From the NCBI GenBank assembly GCA_944548615.1, contig OX155973.1, forward strand, positions 24,393,477 through 24,457,476: 64,000 bases of DNA. The letters run 5' to 3'. Origin of the DNA: Micropterix aruncella. Its lineage: Eukaryota; Arthropoda; Insecta; Lepidoptera; Micropterigidae. A program made the position numbers and the translations under genes. Under the pieces are notes generated by a model that had not been told where the DNA came from, searched no databases, and saw only the letters and a program-made list of their open reading frames with translations. Positions 1-37,089 of this stretch are shown in pieces; position 1 is the stretch's first letter; each line of letters starts with the position of its first letter.

Positions 1-1
1 T

Positions 2-208
2 ATTCTCCCAGAAATATTGGACTCCAGACATATGCGTGGAATGCCGATACGCAACTGTTTCAGTATACCAACAGCGGCACCGCTACCACTTCTATCACCA
101 ATGCGATCAACACAATCACCACCGCTAGCACCACTAAATAATTCGCCGCATACGCCGACACAATTTAAGAACATTCAGCCAAGAGTATTAGATTATTCCG
201 AGTTTTAA
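2..208 (+). CDS. possible terminal exon of an upstream gene (partial, uncertain)
   Basis: An open frame runs in from the window edge and stops at 206-208. The translation is proline- and serine-rich and ends in LDYSEF. An AATAAA signal at 230-235 lies about 20 bases after the stop, as expected for a last exon and short 3' UTR. A second frame starting at base 1 is also open up to 141 and looks equally protein-like, so the frame is not settled. I do not recognise the protein, and no acceptor site is visible because the window starts inside the frame. Confidence 0.3.
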   Translation: MLPEILDSRHMRGMPIRNCFSIPTAAPLPLLSPMRSTQSPPLAPLNNSPHTPTQFKNIQPRVLDYSEF

Positions 209-229
209 AAAAATCTCCACAAAATAAGC

Positions 230-235
230 AATAAA
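230..235 (+). promoter_or_regulatory. candidate polyadenylation signal AATAAA
   Basis: A canonical AATAAA hexamer sits just downstream of the stop codon at 208. It supports, but does not prove, that a + strand transcript ends here. Confidence 0.3.
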
Positions 236-239
236 AAAA

Positions 240-425
240 TATCAATAGTGCATGATAATATGTGTATAGTGTATGATAGTGCTATGTGAATACTGTTACG
301 TGTATTGCTATGTGCTATGTGAATAGTGCTATGTGCTATGTGAATAGTGTATGGTGCTATGTGAATAGTGATATGTGAATAGTGCATGATAGTGCTATGT
401 GAATGTGTGAATAGTGCTACGATAG
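240..425. repeat. degenerate minisatellite, unit about TATGTGAATAGTGC
   Basis: Repeated variants of CTATGTGAATAGTG with irregular spacing fill this stretch, typical of a decayed simple tandem repeat. Reading frames here are by-products of the repeat. Confidence 0.7.
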
Positions 426-2319
426 TTGTATGTGAATTTTAGGCGAAAAAGTGCTACGATAGGCAATAGTTTTTGGGAAACTAAGATGAAGCAACGGCTT
501 GTGGATTTCTATCAAACATGCCTTTTACCCGGAATAGTCGGTTAAAGAAAATCCCGTTTCATGCCCCAGAGAGATACCACATTATAAATTCTTACGAATA
601 TCTTAACCGGCGCCGCAATATGTTTTTTCGATGTTTTCTGTTTTTAACATTCTTTTTTCACATTTTTTCCATATACCTACCGACATACCACTCGGGCGGG
701 GTGCATGGCCAAGCTGATTTCTGGACGGTGTTTTTCATCTGAGTCATCATATTTTTTTTATGTATATGCTTATGATACTTATGTAAATTAGGATATTATT
801 AAAGATAATATTATAATTACGGTATCTCCGGTCGTTTTTTGGAGGTTTCCTATCCGGACTTAAACACTCTCATTGATCAGTGATTTCGTGTGACTTCATA
901 TTGCTTAAAATTCTTAGTTTACGGATTTTATATATTGTTGTTTTTAAATATGCACCACAAATTAAGTGTAAGCGTTTAAGGCAATGGATACCGTTATTTC
1001 CTCCTCAATGAGTCATATTAACGTATACAATAAAGAAAAACTGACTCTTTTGCTGTTATTTTACTGATCCTTCTACTGTCTTGTACATTGTGTTAACAGT
1101 CTTTTTCAAGTCTTTTTTGATGCCCGGGCTAGAAGATAATCTTTTGGCACTAATAGTCACCTTATGTGATATTTTTAACTCATAAAATATCCATACTAGG
1201 AAGGTGCCCCTTAAAAACCGCTGTAATTCAGTGCGATACTAATGGAGTGACTGTCCTTTCGATGATCGTTAAACAAACAAAAAAGAGGCACGGTCTACAT
1301 AATTATACCTGCTCTAGGAAATGGGTGTTACAAAACCCATATATCTACTAATAATGTGTTAAATGCCACGGTGGCAGTATTTTTTTTATATCCGTAAAAA
1401 GAAAAATCACTTCAATTAGAAGTAGATTTAGCAATATGGTGTTGTCGTGGTATTTTGGTATAAGATTTTGTGTACTGAATATTGTTCAATATGAGAAATT
1501 GAGTTGAAAGTTACATATTACTTTTTTTCGTTGAGGCCAAGGTTACCGTCAAAAAGCGGGTTTTATTTTCAACTTTCAGATCTTTTCAGAATGTGTAATA
1601 TTTTTAACAATAATATTTTTTATATTGCATTTTTTTAATAATTTATCATAATTCCATATTATCCTAACTGAGAAATCAACAAAAAAATATTTTCAATAGA
1701 TAAATTTTCTATAAGCAGAATGAATGATGAGGTAGGATAGCTGTTATTTGAAAATTTCATCTAAAATCATTTCTATTTCTGTGCAGAACAACAGATAAGA
1801 TAGTACTGATATCAGTTATAATAAAGCAGAATTATCCTAACTACACAAAATGCTATTTAAAATAAACATTTTGCATATTAAATTTCATAAAAATAAAGCT
1901 TTTAATAAACTATTCAAACTATAAAAAAATCAACTCTTAAGAATTATTCATATTAAAGATAAAAAGAAAATAGAAGAATAGAGAAGGAGAATAAAGTTTA
2001 AAAGTGCTCTCCTGACAAATTTGAATAAATCGAGTTAGGCTAGTTCTGCAATTATGGGACGAATATATGTATGTGCGTAAGGTCCAATCTATGCATTTTA
2101 TAAATGATGATGTTTCCCGAGCTCCCAGGCGCCTGTCTGCGGCCGCGCAGCGATTGTCCGTTGGTCGCAGTAGCATTCCAAACGGACAAAAATTGTACTA
2201 TTTTGTGATGTTTCTGATTATTTATTGCGGTCAGGCCGCGTCTTAATTACCGGCATCCTTGTAGTGGATGATTCAGTACATCAAACTAAACATCAAAAAA
2301 AATGTTTTAAGTTTTTCTG
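426..2319. other. intergenic DNA, nothing identified
   Basis: AT-rich sequence with many homopolymer runs. The short frames on both strands have no recognisable domain and no coding-like composition. I see no transposon termini or RNA gene here. Confidence 0.5.
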
Positions 2320-2339
2320 TTAGGTTAGGTTAGGTTAGG
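2320..2339 (+). repeat. short interstitial (TTAGG)4 repeat
   Basis: Four perfect TTAGG units, the insect-type telomere repeat. At four units this is an ordinary interstitial occurrence and not a telomere. It agrees with an insect source. Confidence 0.7.
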
Positions 2340-2510
2340 TTTTTCTTTCCCTAAAATCGAAAGTTGATTGCTGAGATCCGCGATGGAGAGGACACTCAAA
2401 GAAGTGGACTGGTTTCTTCCCTACCCTGACATATGAAAACGCAGCTTTTGTCGATTTCTACTCTGGTAACACTAAATTTTAAATACGATGTTTTGCTTCT
2501 AACTTCATTT

Positions 2511-2664
2511 TCTGCAAAAATGCCGTCTGCAAAAATGCCGACCCTCGAAACGTCAGTTTGACATTTGCAAAACTGCCTTCTGCAAGATTGCCTTCTGCAA
2601 AACTGCCGCCTGCAAGAATGCCGTCTGCAAGATTGCCGTCTGCAAATCTGCCTTCTGCAAGTTT
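2511..2664 (-). repeat. 15-bp minisatellite encoding a pentapeptide-like pattern
   Basis: About ten imperfect copies of TCTGCAAGATTGCCG are interrupted once near 2541-2575. Because the unit is 15 bp, every frame reads as a five-residue repeat. The minus strand gives A-(D/E)-G-x-(L/F), which resembles pentapeptide-repeat proteins. The minus frame (2721-2479) has no visible gene context. It lies about 340 bases upstream of the CMTR2 start. Confidence 0.65.
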
Positions 2665-2999
2665 GATGGGACCCAACATCTCGTATCTCGTATCATTGAA
2701 TTTATAGTGTAATAAAATCAATGCTCGATCAATGATCTACATGACTGTTTCTATAATCATTGCAATTTATGGCAACGCCGTTTTTGACAGCTGTCATTCC
2801 TCGAAGATTTCTTTAACTTCTGTCATCTTAATTTATTTTTAAACAGTTTAGTGATTGCGGCTCGGTGCGCGTGGGTGCGCGATCTTTTATTATACATGAG
2901 AATAAATGTATATAATTGCTTTTTTTACGAAAACGTGCGTTTTCGATAAGTAGGCGAGTTTATTTGATTCATTATCGTTTTAAAAAAACAGTATTCACC

Positions 3000-28061
<25,062 letters not shown>

Positions 28062-28365
28062 ACAATGATTTTTTTAATAAGAGAAAGTGTTTAGAGAGAT
28101 GTCGCAGAGATGTTTAGAGAGATGACTTGACCCGCAGAGAAAGAGGGTAGTTTTTCTATAAAGCGGTAGATACATCTGTCTGGCGATTACTTTGTTTAGC
28201 AACAGACCTGGTACGATGTCTTATACAGGTTAAATGAGCCAAGATTTCAAGCCCAGTAATATCGGGCTGATTACTATGCCTAAAATTAGTTATACGTGGG
28301 TCACTTTGAAACTTTCCAAAACTGGCTATTTTAGATAAAAAACTTTAAAAAATAATTACAATATT

Positions 28366-28371
28366 AATAAA
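28366..28371 (+). promoter_or_regulatory. CMTR2: candidate CMTR2 polyadenylation signal
   Basis: AATAAA lies 305 bases after the CMTR2 stop, the first canonical hexamer downstream. Use is inferred. Confidence 0.4.
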
Positions 28372-29013
28372 TTAGTAGTTAAAAAAAAAACACTAAAAAC
28401 GCGCTTTTGGGCTATGATACGATATTCACATACACACGGCTATGATACGATATTCCATCATGGAATGCCAGTGCCTATCTTCCGGCTTCATCATCAGACC
28501 TTGAAACCTAATCGTGGTCAAAGTTCATTCCAAGACTTTTCTAACAAGTCCAAACACAGCTATGATACGGATACGATGTTCCATCATGAAGTTCCAGTTC
28601 ATATCTTCCGACTCCATCAGATCAGTTCGACAGTACCATATTATTGTATTGTCATCAGAACTACATACAGCTGCCAATTTTCATGACGCTACAATTCTTG
28701 GAAGATGGTTAAATTAGTTACCTTAGATTCCATTACATAGTTACATACAGGTTGACCTAAGAAAAGCGTGTTAAAAAGGAACTCTTTGGCTGTAGAATAA
28801 TGTTTGTTTCATCAGTCATTTATTTTTTCATTGTGGCGATACTTAAAAAATTGCATGTGCATTACAATGGATTTAACTCGTGATTCAATTTGCGCTGTAT
28901 GATTTTCAAAGATTTTAAGTAGGATTTGACAGGTCAGCAGAATATTGCTCGGCTTCAAACCGCTTTTGTCAATGAAGAACCAAGAAAGACAATTTATAGC
29001 TGTTTTACAGAGT
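28372..29013. other. intergenic DNA with a two-unit tandem repeat
   Basis: GCTATGATACGATATTCCAT (about 28439) recurs in altered form near 28559 with matching downstream sequence (CATATCTTCCGACTCCATCA), a diverged repeat with a period of about 120 bp. No gene is recognised. Confidence 0.45.
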
Positions 29014-29017
29014 TTAA

Positions 29018-29298
29018 CCCTTCAGGCCTCGGCCCCTCAGCCGATTGACAAGTTGGTGTCCCAAAAAAATTTAGTAAAAATTGGTAAAAAAATTGAATTA
29101 CGACACTGTCTCTGAATTACGACACTGTCTCAGCAAAACATTAATTACTGCCAAACCACTGTACCCATAATTAAAATGAAATATAATAACATTATAAAAC
29201 ATAATAAAATCAAACAAATTAAATTAAAATAAAATTAAAACGAGGCCGTCACGCTGAATCGTGTTGTGGCCGATATCGGCCAATCGGGGCTTGAGGGG
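29018..29298. mobile_element. 281-bp TTAA-flanked MITE
   Basis: TTAA lies at 29014-29017 and 29299-29302. The ends CCCTTCAGGCC and (reverse) CCCCTCAAGCC are inverted repeats. Confidence 0.75.
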
Positions 29299-29696
29299 TT
29301 AAGCGCGGTCATAGCAATCTCAGTGACGCATTTCGTGAAGATCGCCCGCCCGCCTGTCCACCGCCATCAACAACAAAAACATCGTAACATTTTTATTTTA
29401 TTTTTATTTTTCGGAAAACTTACAGCATTTTATAAATAATGCTAACACATTATACAAATCTAAGGCCAATTAAAAGTTTTCACAATTAAACTAAATCTTT
29501 TAATACAGCGCAATCAGTTATGAAAAAAAGCAGGTTTAAGTAAGGGGAAAGGGATAGGGAAGCCACATTATGAGGTTTGTAGATGTATTTATGATATATG
29601 ATGATATATAACATATATACATATATACACGAGCACAAATAATAAATTTATATAAATAATATGATAAGGTAATAATAAAATGTAAAAGTATAGTTA

Positions 29697-30641
<945 letters not shown>

Positions 30642-30728
<87 letters not shown>
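30642..30728. repeat. (TA)n microsatellite
   Basis: The right half of the TA tract split by the 29815-30641 insertion. Confidence 0.95.
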
Positions 30729-30737
<9 letters not shown>

Positions 30738-31232
30738 TCACAATGTATTTATAATGTTAATATACATATGAACTTTTATATGAAATATACTGGCTAGAAA
30801 GCATTGTTATAGTGTAGTAACCATTACCACAGCCTACGTCCCTAACGGACGAAGAAATACCAATCAAACCTGTAACATCGTACACAAATATTTGACTGTG
30901 AGAAAGCTATGGATCCCACACAATTTCACTGAGGCTCAAAAAAACGGAACGTGTTACTTTGTGCAATGGCATGCTTACCAGATTCAATGATTGGGAGTCA
31001 AATTTGGCGTGGACCCTATGGTCCAGCAGGTAGCGAACGGTTTCATGCAGCTTGGGCAATACGATCCATTTTGTTCTCGGGTCGGCCCAACACACAATTC
31101 AGCTTCTATTCAGTAACCTCCTCGTGTGAAGGACTACCCCGGGAAGGACTCTCGCGCCCCAGGCCTCACGGCTGGTGGTTTGGTTTCCCCTGGGGGATTG
31201 CCTCCCGGCACTACTGGATGGTTTGCACACCA

Positions 31233-31621
31233 CAAAAAAAACTTGCCCGCAACCTCATCAGATTAAAAAGGGACAAAATCCGTAGTCATAGGTACTATGA
31301 CAGGCTACTGTCCCCTAAACAAACACCTGTTTACCATAGGTGTGACAGACAGCCCTCTCTGCAGAGGATGCATGGAGGAAGAAGAAACGCCACAGCATGT
31401 GCTCATGGAATGCAGGAGCGTGGCAGTGCAACGGGCAAGCATACTACAATCTCCAGCATCTGTCCCGGAGGCCTCTAGCGACCTAAACAGGCTGCTAACC
31501 TTCTGGGACAGCCTGGGTTGGCTGGAGTAACATAAATAGAAACATGAGCCACGCACAACGGCCCAATCAAGAGGCCAAGTGCGGGAAATAGCCCAGGAAA
31601 ACTAACTAACTAACTAACTGA
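31233..31621 (+). mobile_element. 5'-truncated LINE 3' end (same family as 6843), 11-bp target duplication
   Basis: It encodes PLNKHLFTIGVTDSPLCRGC to LTFWDSLGWLE (31297-31530), then a 3' UTR and an (AACT)n tail. TTTGCACACCA occurs at 31222-31232 and 31622-31632. The insertion lies inside family S copy 6. Confidence 0.85.
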
Positions 31622-31976
31622 TTTGCACACCATGCGGCGACAGCCAATCGGTTTGTGCACTCTGACTAATGACTAAAGGAGTCGGAAGACTACGGAAATA
31701 TACTCTTTCCTAAGCAGTGGGGGTGGATGTTGACCTGTCGTCTTCCACTCTTGAAAGAACAGACGGCTACCTGATCCCGAATTCAGAGCCGGGCAAAAAA
31801 TGGCCCATCCATGGTCCGCGATAGATTCAAACTGAATCACCGCTGAAAATAGAGCAGGTAGGGGACCGCGCAAGCGACCTCGAGCCCGTGACCAGTCGGG
31901 TGCATGGAGGTATCCTGATGGATACCTTCATCTACCTGGATATCTCCATCTGGATTTAGGTATCCATCAGGATACT

Positions 31977-32665
31977 TTTTTTTTTTTTTTTTTTTTTTCA
32001 GAGAAAAAAATACATTTTTTAAATATATTTCTAAAATATCTCGCAAACTGGTATACAGTTTGTTGGCGAGACAAACTCTTATTTTTCTAGTCTTACACTT
32101 CTAATGTTGTGATACAAAAAGACATTAATAATATAAAAAACAATGCACAGCAGTATTACTACTGGTCTTACTACAGGTTTAACTTAGGCCAGTATTACTA
32201 CAAGCTTAAATTATAGAAACGTATAACAAATTTATTTATGACCACTAATTTCACTATAAACGTCCAACAGGTAGCTTTTTAATCTCTTATTAAACATCTG
32301 TTTGCTCACGCTTACACAGTCTTCCTCAGATACAATAGTATTAAAGATTCTTGGAATGAGGTACTTTAACGTCCTTTCACCATAGTAGTTGTTCGCTCTT
32401 GGTTCTTCAAATCTTTTACGGACCTTTTCTCTAACATTCCTATTGTACTGTATTGGTATTTTAAATTCTGAATTTCTAAAATGCTCCATTGCTAGTAAGT
32501 ATGTATTTTTTTCATGTATAGGTAATATATCGCATCGCTTAAAAAACAAGTTATAGTTCTTTTCACATTGTGTTAACACATTTTTATTTACTAAATGTTT
32601 TATTATTCTACGTTGCAAATTAAATATTTTATCTATATTATGTGCGAAAAGTACGACCAAATGAA
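31977..32665 (-). mobile_element. 5'-truncated LINE with poly(A) tail
   Basis: T-rich run 31977-31999 (a poly(A) tail on the minus strand). The minus frame encodes IDKIFNLQRRIIKHLVNKN, then YGERTLKYLIPRIFN and FNKRLKSYLLDVYSEIS, the C-terminal region of a LINE reverse transcriptase. It is flanked by a 23-bp inverted repeat (31938-31960 and 32671-32693). Confidence 0.6.
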
Positions 32666-33135
32666 GATATCCTAAATCCAGATGGAGATATCCTGCCAAA
32701 ACCGGTAGCCAGGGGGCGAGGGGGCCCGCTGAGTTACCTTCCTAGCGCCTCGCCTTAAGGCATTGGACTCCGGCGGGTTGTTGGCTTTGCTGGATGGTAG
32801 GTTTGTATCGTCCCTAAGTCTCGTATGCTCATCACCTCGAGGGATACAGAATGATCATTATCGTTAACTTCCCGGGGTGACAGGTTCGCCACATTGTAGT
32901 CGACATCTCCAAGTAGTCCAACAGGTGATAAAACGAGGATTTACAGCTACCACCCCGAAACAAAGCAGCAATCGATCATTTGGGTCTATCAGGATGAGGC
33001 GAACCCAACCGAAGAGTGCCGCGAAGCGGATGATCGCTTCTTTTTTAGTAAACCTGGACACCTTGCTACTGTTGCTTTGGAGAATTATAATACCTTGAAT
33101 GCCGATTGGTACACGACCATTTGCTTCCCATAAGT

Positions 33136-33655
33136 TATAAATAAAAAACGAAAAAAATAAAATACAAACGGAGCTGCCATGGAATTCACCGACCAAAAAT
33201 CGGGCCTGTCATATATAATTATCACACTTCTGGGAGGTAAACGGTGGATTCCAGACTAAAGACCGGCTGTGGTAGATTTAGGACAGCTGTCTTGCCACAT
33301 GTGAGCGTTCACCTTACCACCCATTCACTCCCCCTTCGAAGCCATAGAATTTGAGATGCAGAAATCACGGTTTTAGATAATTTTTCTAGAAAGGAGTTGA
33401 TTGTTTTCGTGGAGAGATCAAGATCTTTAAAAGGGTGAAACAAAGATTTAGCTGGCAGGCCACGAGCGCCTACTTCCACCGCATGAAGGTGAACAGTGAA
33501 GCCGTTCCGGGTGACGGCATTTGCGAGATCATGGTATTTATTTAATTTGTACTCGTGGTCTTTTAGGATATTTGATTCCCATGGAACAGTTAATTCTTCG
33601 ATAAGGACCATCTTCCGAGATAGAGAGTAAAGAGTTATGTCTGGACGCAAGGACT
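33136..33655 (-). mobile_element. R2-superfamily copy, 3' portion
   Basis: The tail and ACAAACGGAGCTGCCATGG lie at 33136-33182. The endonuclease end (RPDITLYSLSRKMVLI to WLRRGSEWVVR) is at 33309-33650, where it is 5'-truncated. This is a dead fragment of the family described at 4706-5684. Confidence 0.8.
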
Positions 33656-34084
33656 CCGTTAAAGCAACCGTAAACGCTGCATCATTTTGCCTTTTGACAG
33701 TGCCAGCTCACACACTGGTTGCATTCCTCACGAGTAAACCTCCTGCCTGAATAATGCCCCGATAAAGAGAGTAGTTTTTTATAACACGGAATTGCCATAA
33801 GTCTGGAAAAGGTCAGCGGCCACCGGTGGATCGAGGACACTGTACAGGTTAAGATGAACGAGTTGATGTGTCTCGTAAAGTTTTCACTTAGTCCAATGTC
33901 TTGAAGTTTCACTGCACACAATTTATATGCAGAAGCAAGTGATGAATACGGAGGTACTTTCGCACTGCCTACTGAATATTTCTTTATTTTGCAATAGACT
34001 CCATTGATATGCTCGTTCAGAGAGCGCCAGTTGCCGCTCGGCTCACACGTGCGCTGTTTTCAAATTACTTGCAGGATAAATAAA
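33656..34084. other. unidentified intergenic sequence
   Basis: A minus frame of 79 codons (33921-33682) has no recognisable domain. No element ends seen. Confidence 0.4.
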
Positions 34085-34755
34085 ATTAAATAAATAAAAA
34101 AGATAAAATACAAACGGAGCAGCCATGGAATTCACCGACAGTCGGGCCCATCATAATACTATTTTTTACACTTCTGGGGGGTGAGCAGTGAATTCCGGAC
34201 TAAGGACCGGCTGTCATAGGTTTAGGACAGCTGTCTTGCCGCATGTGAACATGCACCTTACCACCCATTCACTCCCCCTTCGAAGCCATAGAATTTGAGA
34301 TGCGCAAATTGCAGTTTTAGATAATTTTTCTAGGAAAGAGTTGATTGTTTTTCTGGAAAGACCAAGATCTTTAAAAAGGTGAAACAGAGATTTAGCTGGC
34401 AGGCCATGAGCGCCAACTTCCACCGGGCGAAGGTGAACAGTGAAGCCGTTCTGGGTTACGGCAGTTGCGAGATCATGGTATTTATTTAATTTACACTCGT
34501 CTTTTGGGATATTTGATTCCCATGGAACAGTTAATTCTACAATAAGGGCCACCTTCCGAGATAGAGAGTAAAGAGTTACATCTGGACTTAGGGCTGTGCA
34601 TCCGAGACTTTCAGGGAATTTATACTGCTTAGAGACCGAATCGGCTCCAGAATCCAATCTGAAGCTTTCTCAATTATTGAGAAAGGTTTTGTAGTTAAAT
34701 GTTTTTTGCCTTTAGAGCCATCCCGCACAATCTGTATTGGGGGTTTGGAGGAGTT
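34085..34755 (-). mobile_element. R2-superfamily copy, uninterrupted 3' portion
   Basis: It runs from the AAATA-type tail through the 3' UTR and endonuclease (SVSKQYKFPESLGCTALSPD, IVELTVPWESNIPK, ARGLPAKSLF equivalents, WLRRGSEWVVR) to about 34755. It serves here as the reference for rebuilding the nested 10-15.8 kb copy. Confidence 0.8.
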
Positions 34756-35038
34756 TTGTTTCGATTGTTTTGAAACTAAGTTTTGATCGATTTGGCGTGC
34801 AATTTTTTCACTAAGAAGCGTTAATTAATAATGTGTACGAGTGGATTTTGAAATAAAATTGTACATTCAGAAGTATTGGGTAATATTTCAAATGCAATAT
34901 TTTTTGACTGAAAACAGCGCTTATACGAGTACAATGCTTTGGCCACTGCCTATGTCTCTCTCACTTTTTCCCATACATTTTTTTCGCATTTCAATGGTGC
35001 TGACTCGCTCACCTTAGCGATGGGGCCCAGCATTGGCT
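34756..35038. other. unidentified intergenic sequence
   Basis: No repeat partner or coding signal found. Confidence 0.4.
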
Positions 35039-35048
35039 AAGGTGTACA

Positions 35049-35685
35049 ACTAGAGTTGGCAACTACAACGGGCGAACCCGTGACCTCAGGAAGTTTTAAC
35101 GATATTAGATCGTTCTGTCTCCTGTGAGGTGAACGCAGAAGACTTAGGACGAAAACAGTCCACCGTCTAGTTACGCCACACGCCCGTAATAAGCCAACGC
35201 CTTGCCGCGAAATAACCAGGTTTATCACTCATCGGGCCTAAACTCGCGCCCTTACTACCAGTCGCTTGCGCAGTCCTCTCCCTTACGAAGCGATGGTACA
35301 ATGTCTACCGAATCTATCGTGGACCCCGGCGTCCTTTGCCCGGCTCTTCACCCGGAATCGGGTAGCCGATTGGTCGTTTCAAGAGCAGTTGCCGTAAGGT
35401 GAGCAACTAAAGGTGACAGTACTGTTTCCAGACTCCCCCGGCTGTCGGTCAGAATGCACAATCAATAGGCTGACGCCGCACTGTGCGCAATCCGTCCAGG
35501 AGCGCCCGAATGTTGACTGCTAGGGGAAACTGGCCAGAGTCCTATCCTGGCTCGCAGCCCTACTTGGAAGCCGCCGGATGGGTGTTGACCCGCGAATTTG
35601 ACCGATCCGGAACATATGGGCCTTAGTGGCCAACTGCAACAGGCCCCATTAGCACCCAAAGGGTGCCAAGGCAAGGCAGGGGGCC
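35049..35685 (+). repeat. SINE-like family S, copy 7, full length with 10-bp target duplication
   Basis: AAGGTGTACA at 35039-35048 and 35686-35695 defines the ends, giving a 637-bp unit. It runs from ACTAGAGTTGGCAACTACAA to GGCCCCATTAGCACCC and beyond. No ORF is conserved between copies. Confidence 0.8.
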
Positions 35686-35695
35686 AAGGTGTACA

Positions 35696-37089
35696 GCGGG
35701 CATATGAAAAATACGCGTCAGTAGCGAAGATTCGAATACGCCGCCATTTTTGACACTTCATGTGTAGTTGATGTAGAGCTGTGCGACTGCAGTTCGTGGT
35801 GTGGCAACGGGTCGGGTGAATAAAACAAGTTAACTCTGTTGGGAAAATATTTTGGAAATGGAAATAATTACATTTTAATAATTTTAATAAAAACCTGGCA
35901 ACATAACTTTTAATCAGCAGGCCAATGGCCATACATACTGACGCAGCGTGCATTGATCAGCGTGGTCCAATGTGGTATTTTTCCGACCAAGGTAGTATAA
36001 TATAGACGGACCAATAAGGTTATTTATAAAATGTTGTAATTTTTAGTACATATTGATATTTTTCGGCATTTTAAATTAAAACTATTTTTTATAACGTAAA
36101 TTACAAAAATAATCAATTTGTATGGGTTTTATTACTATAGTATGTGCATACTTACTGAGCGTATTATTACTAAGACGTATTATTTCGCATCACTGACCCC
36201 TCTTTCTTTCAACCACCAATATTCTCCACATGATAAAATGTAATAGATCTAAATAGATATGGCTAGTTCATCTCGTTGACGAATAAAATACTTAAAACTG
36301 AACAAAGCGTCTTGAGATGTCGTGTTACAGACGGGCACGTGTTTTTTTTTGTTTTTTAGCAAGTCTATAATAATATGATACAAAACGGTTAGAAAGTATT
36401 TTAGAGCGAACAATATATTGATGTATTTTGGTGAATGTAATGCACTGGCTTTCACCTTAGCTTGCTAAAAGAGGCGGTACTTGCATGCAAGGTATCAATT
36501 CAAAATAAATAGGGGATAGTCCAACAAGTCGATCGTACAATTCGATTTTTATAAGATCACTGGCCAGCCTCTGATCTCAAGGGGGGGGGGGGGGGGCAAA
36601 CCGGAGCACCTGCTCCGGGCGGCAATTTAAGGGGGCGCCAAATTCATGTGTTTGGAAAAATACTTGTTTGACTAAAGCGCCTAGCATTCAGGGCGCGACG
36701 TACTATTGATAGTTCAATTTATTTTGAAAAGCATCCTAAGTTGATTGCGTGCGCAATGTGTGTGATGTGTAAGCCAGGGAAATTACCGTCGCGTCTTGAA
36801 AATTCCTTCCCACAGACAGGAGAGGACGTGGCTACATGAGCGGGGCCGAATAAACCTGAACGGCCGAATATCAAGTGAATGTCGGTATTTCGTAGCTAGG
36901 CGTGTGAGTAATTCTGAATCAAGCTACAAAATATGGATCAATTTGGTTAATACTACTTTTTTAATATCTTTTTTTCTCTAGGGTGAATCGTGTAGATTTT
37001 GTGTAGAAACGTGATTAATTCGTGTGGAAAACAAAGCCTACCTTGCAACCTCTATTAATCTTGTTTCCATGTCAACGTTGTCGAATCTA
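35696..37089. other. intergenic DNA with a G16 run
   Basis: A homopolymer of 16 G lies at 36581-36596. The rest shows no element ends or coding features that I can support. Confidence 0.45.

Larger units (their letters stand above)
31120..32905 (-). repeat. SINE-like family S, copy 6 (-), interrupted by two LINE fragments
   Basis: The pieces are about 31120-31221, 31622-31925 and 32700-32905. They include TTTCCCCTGGGGGATTG, ATGCGGCGACAGCCAATCGG and GGTTCGCCACATTGTAGTCG. The order agrees with uninterrupted copies. Confidence 0.6.
30860..33133 (+). pseudogene. mariner transposase fragments on both sides of a 1.9-kb insertion
   Basis: 30870-31013 encodes, with a frameshift, HKYLTVRKL, WIPHNFTEAQK and RVTLCNGMLTRFNDW. 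32921-33133 continues with TGDKTRIYSYHPETKQQSII, the block around the first mariner catalytic Asp, then WVYQDEANPTEE and LNADWYTTICFP. The two parts abut in the protein, so they were one gene before family S and other elements inserted between them. Both termini are missing. Confidence 0.7.

Noticed and set aside
240..425. CRISPR-like repeats
   Set aside because: Irregular short units without unique spacers of constant length, in a eukaryotic genome.
2320..2339. Telomere or subtelomere signal from TTAGG repeats
   Set aside because: Only four units, embedded in ordinary gene-bearing sequence.
2916..2999. N-terminal extension of CMTR2 upstream of ATG 3000
   Set aside because: The frame is open but has no ATG; the extension would need a TTG start.
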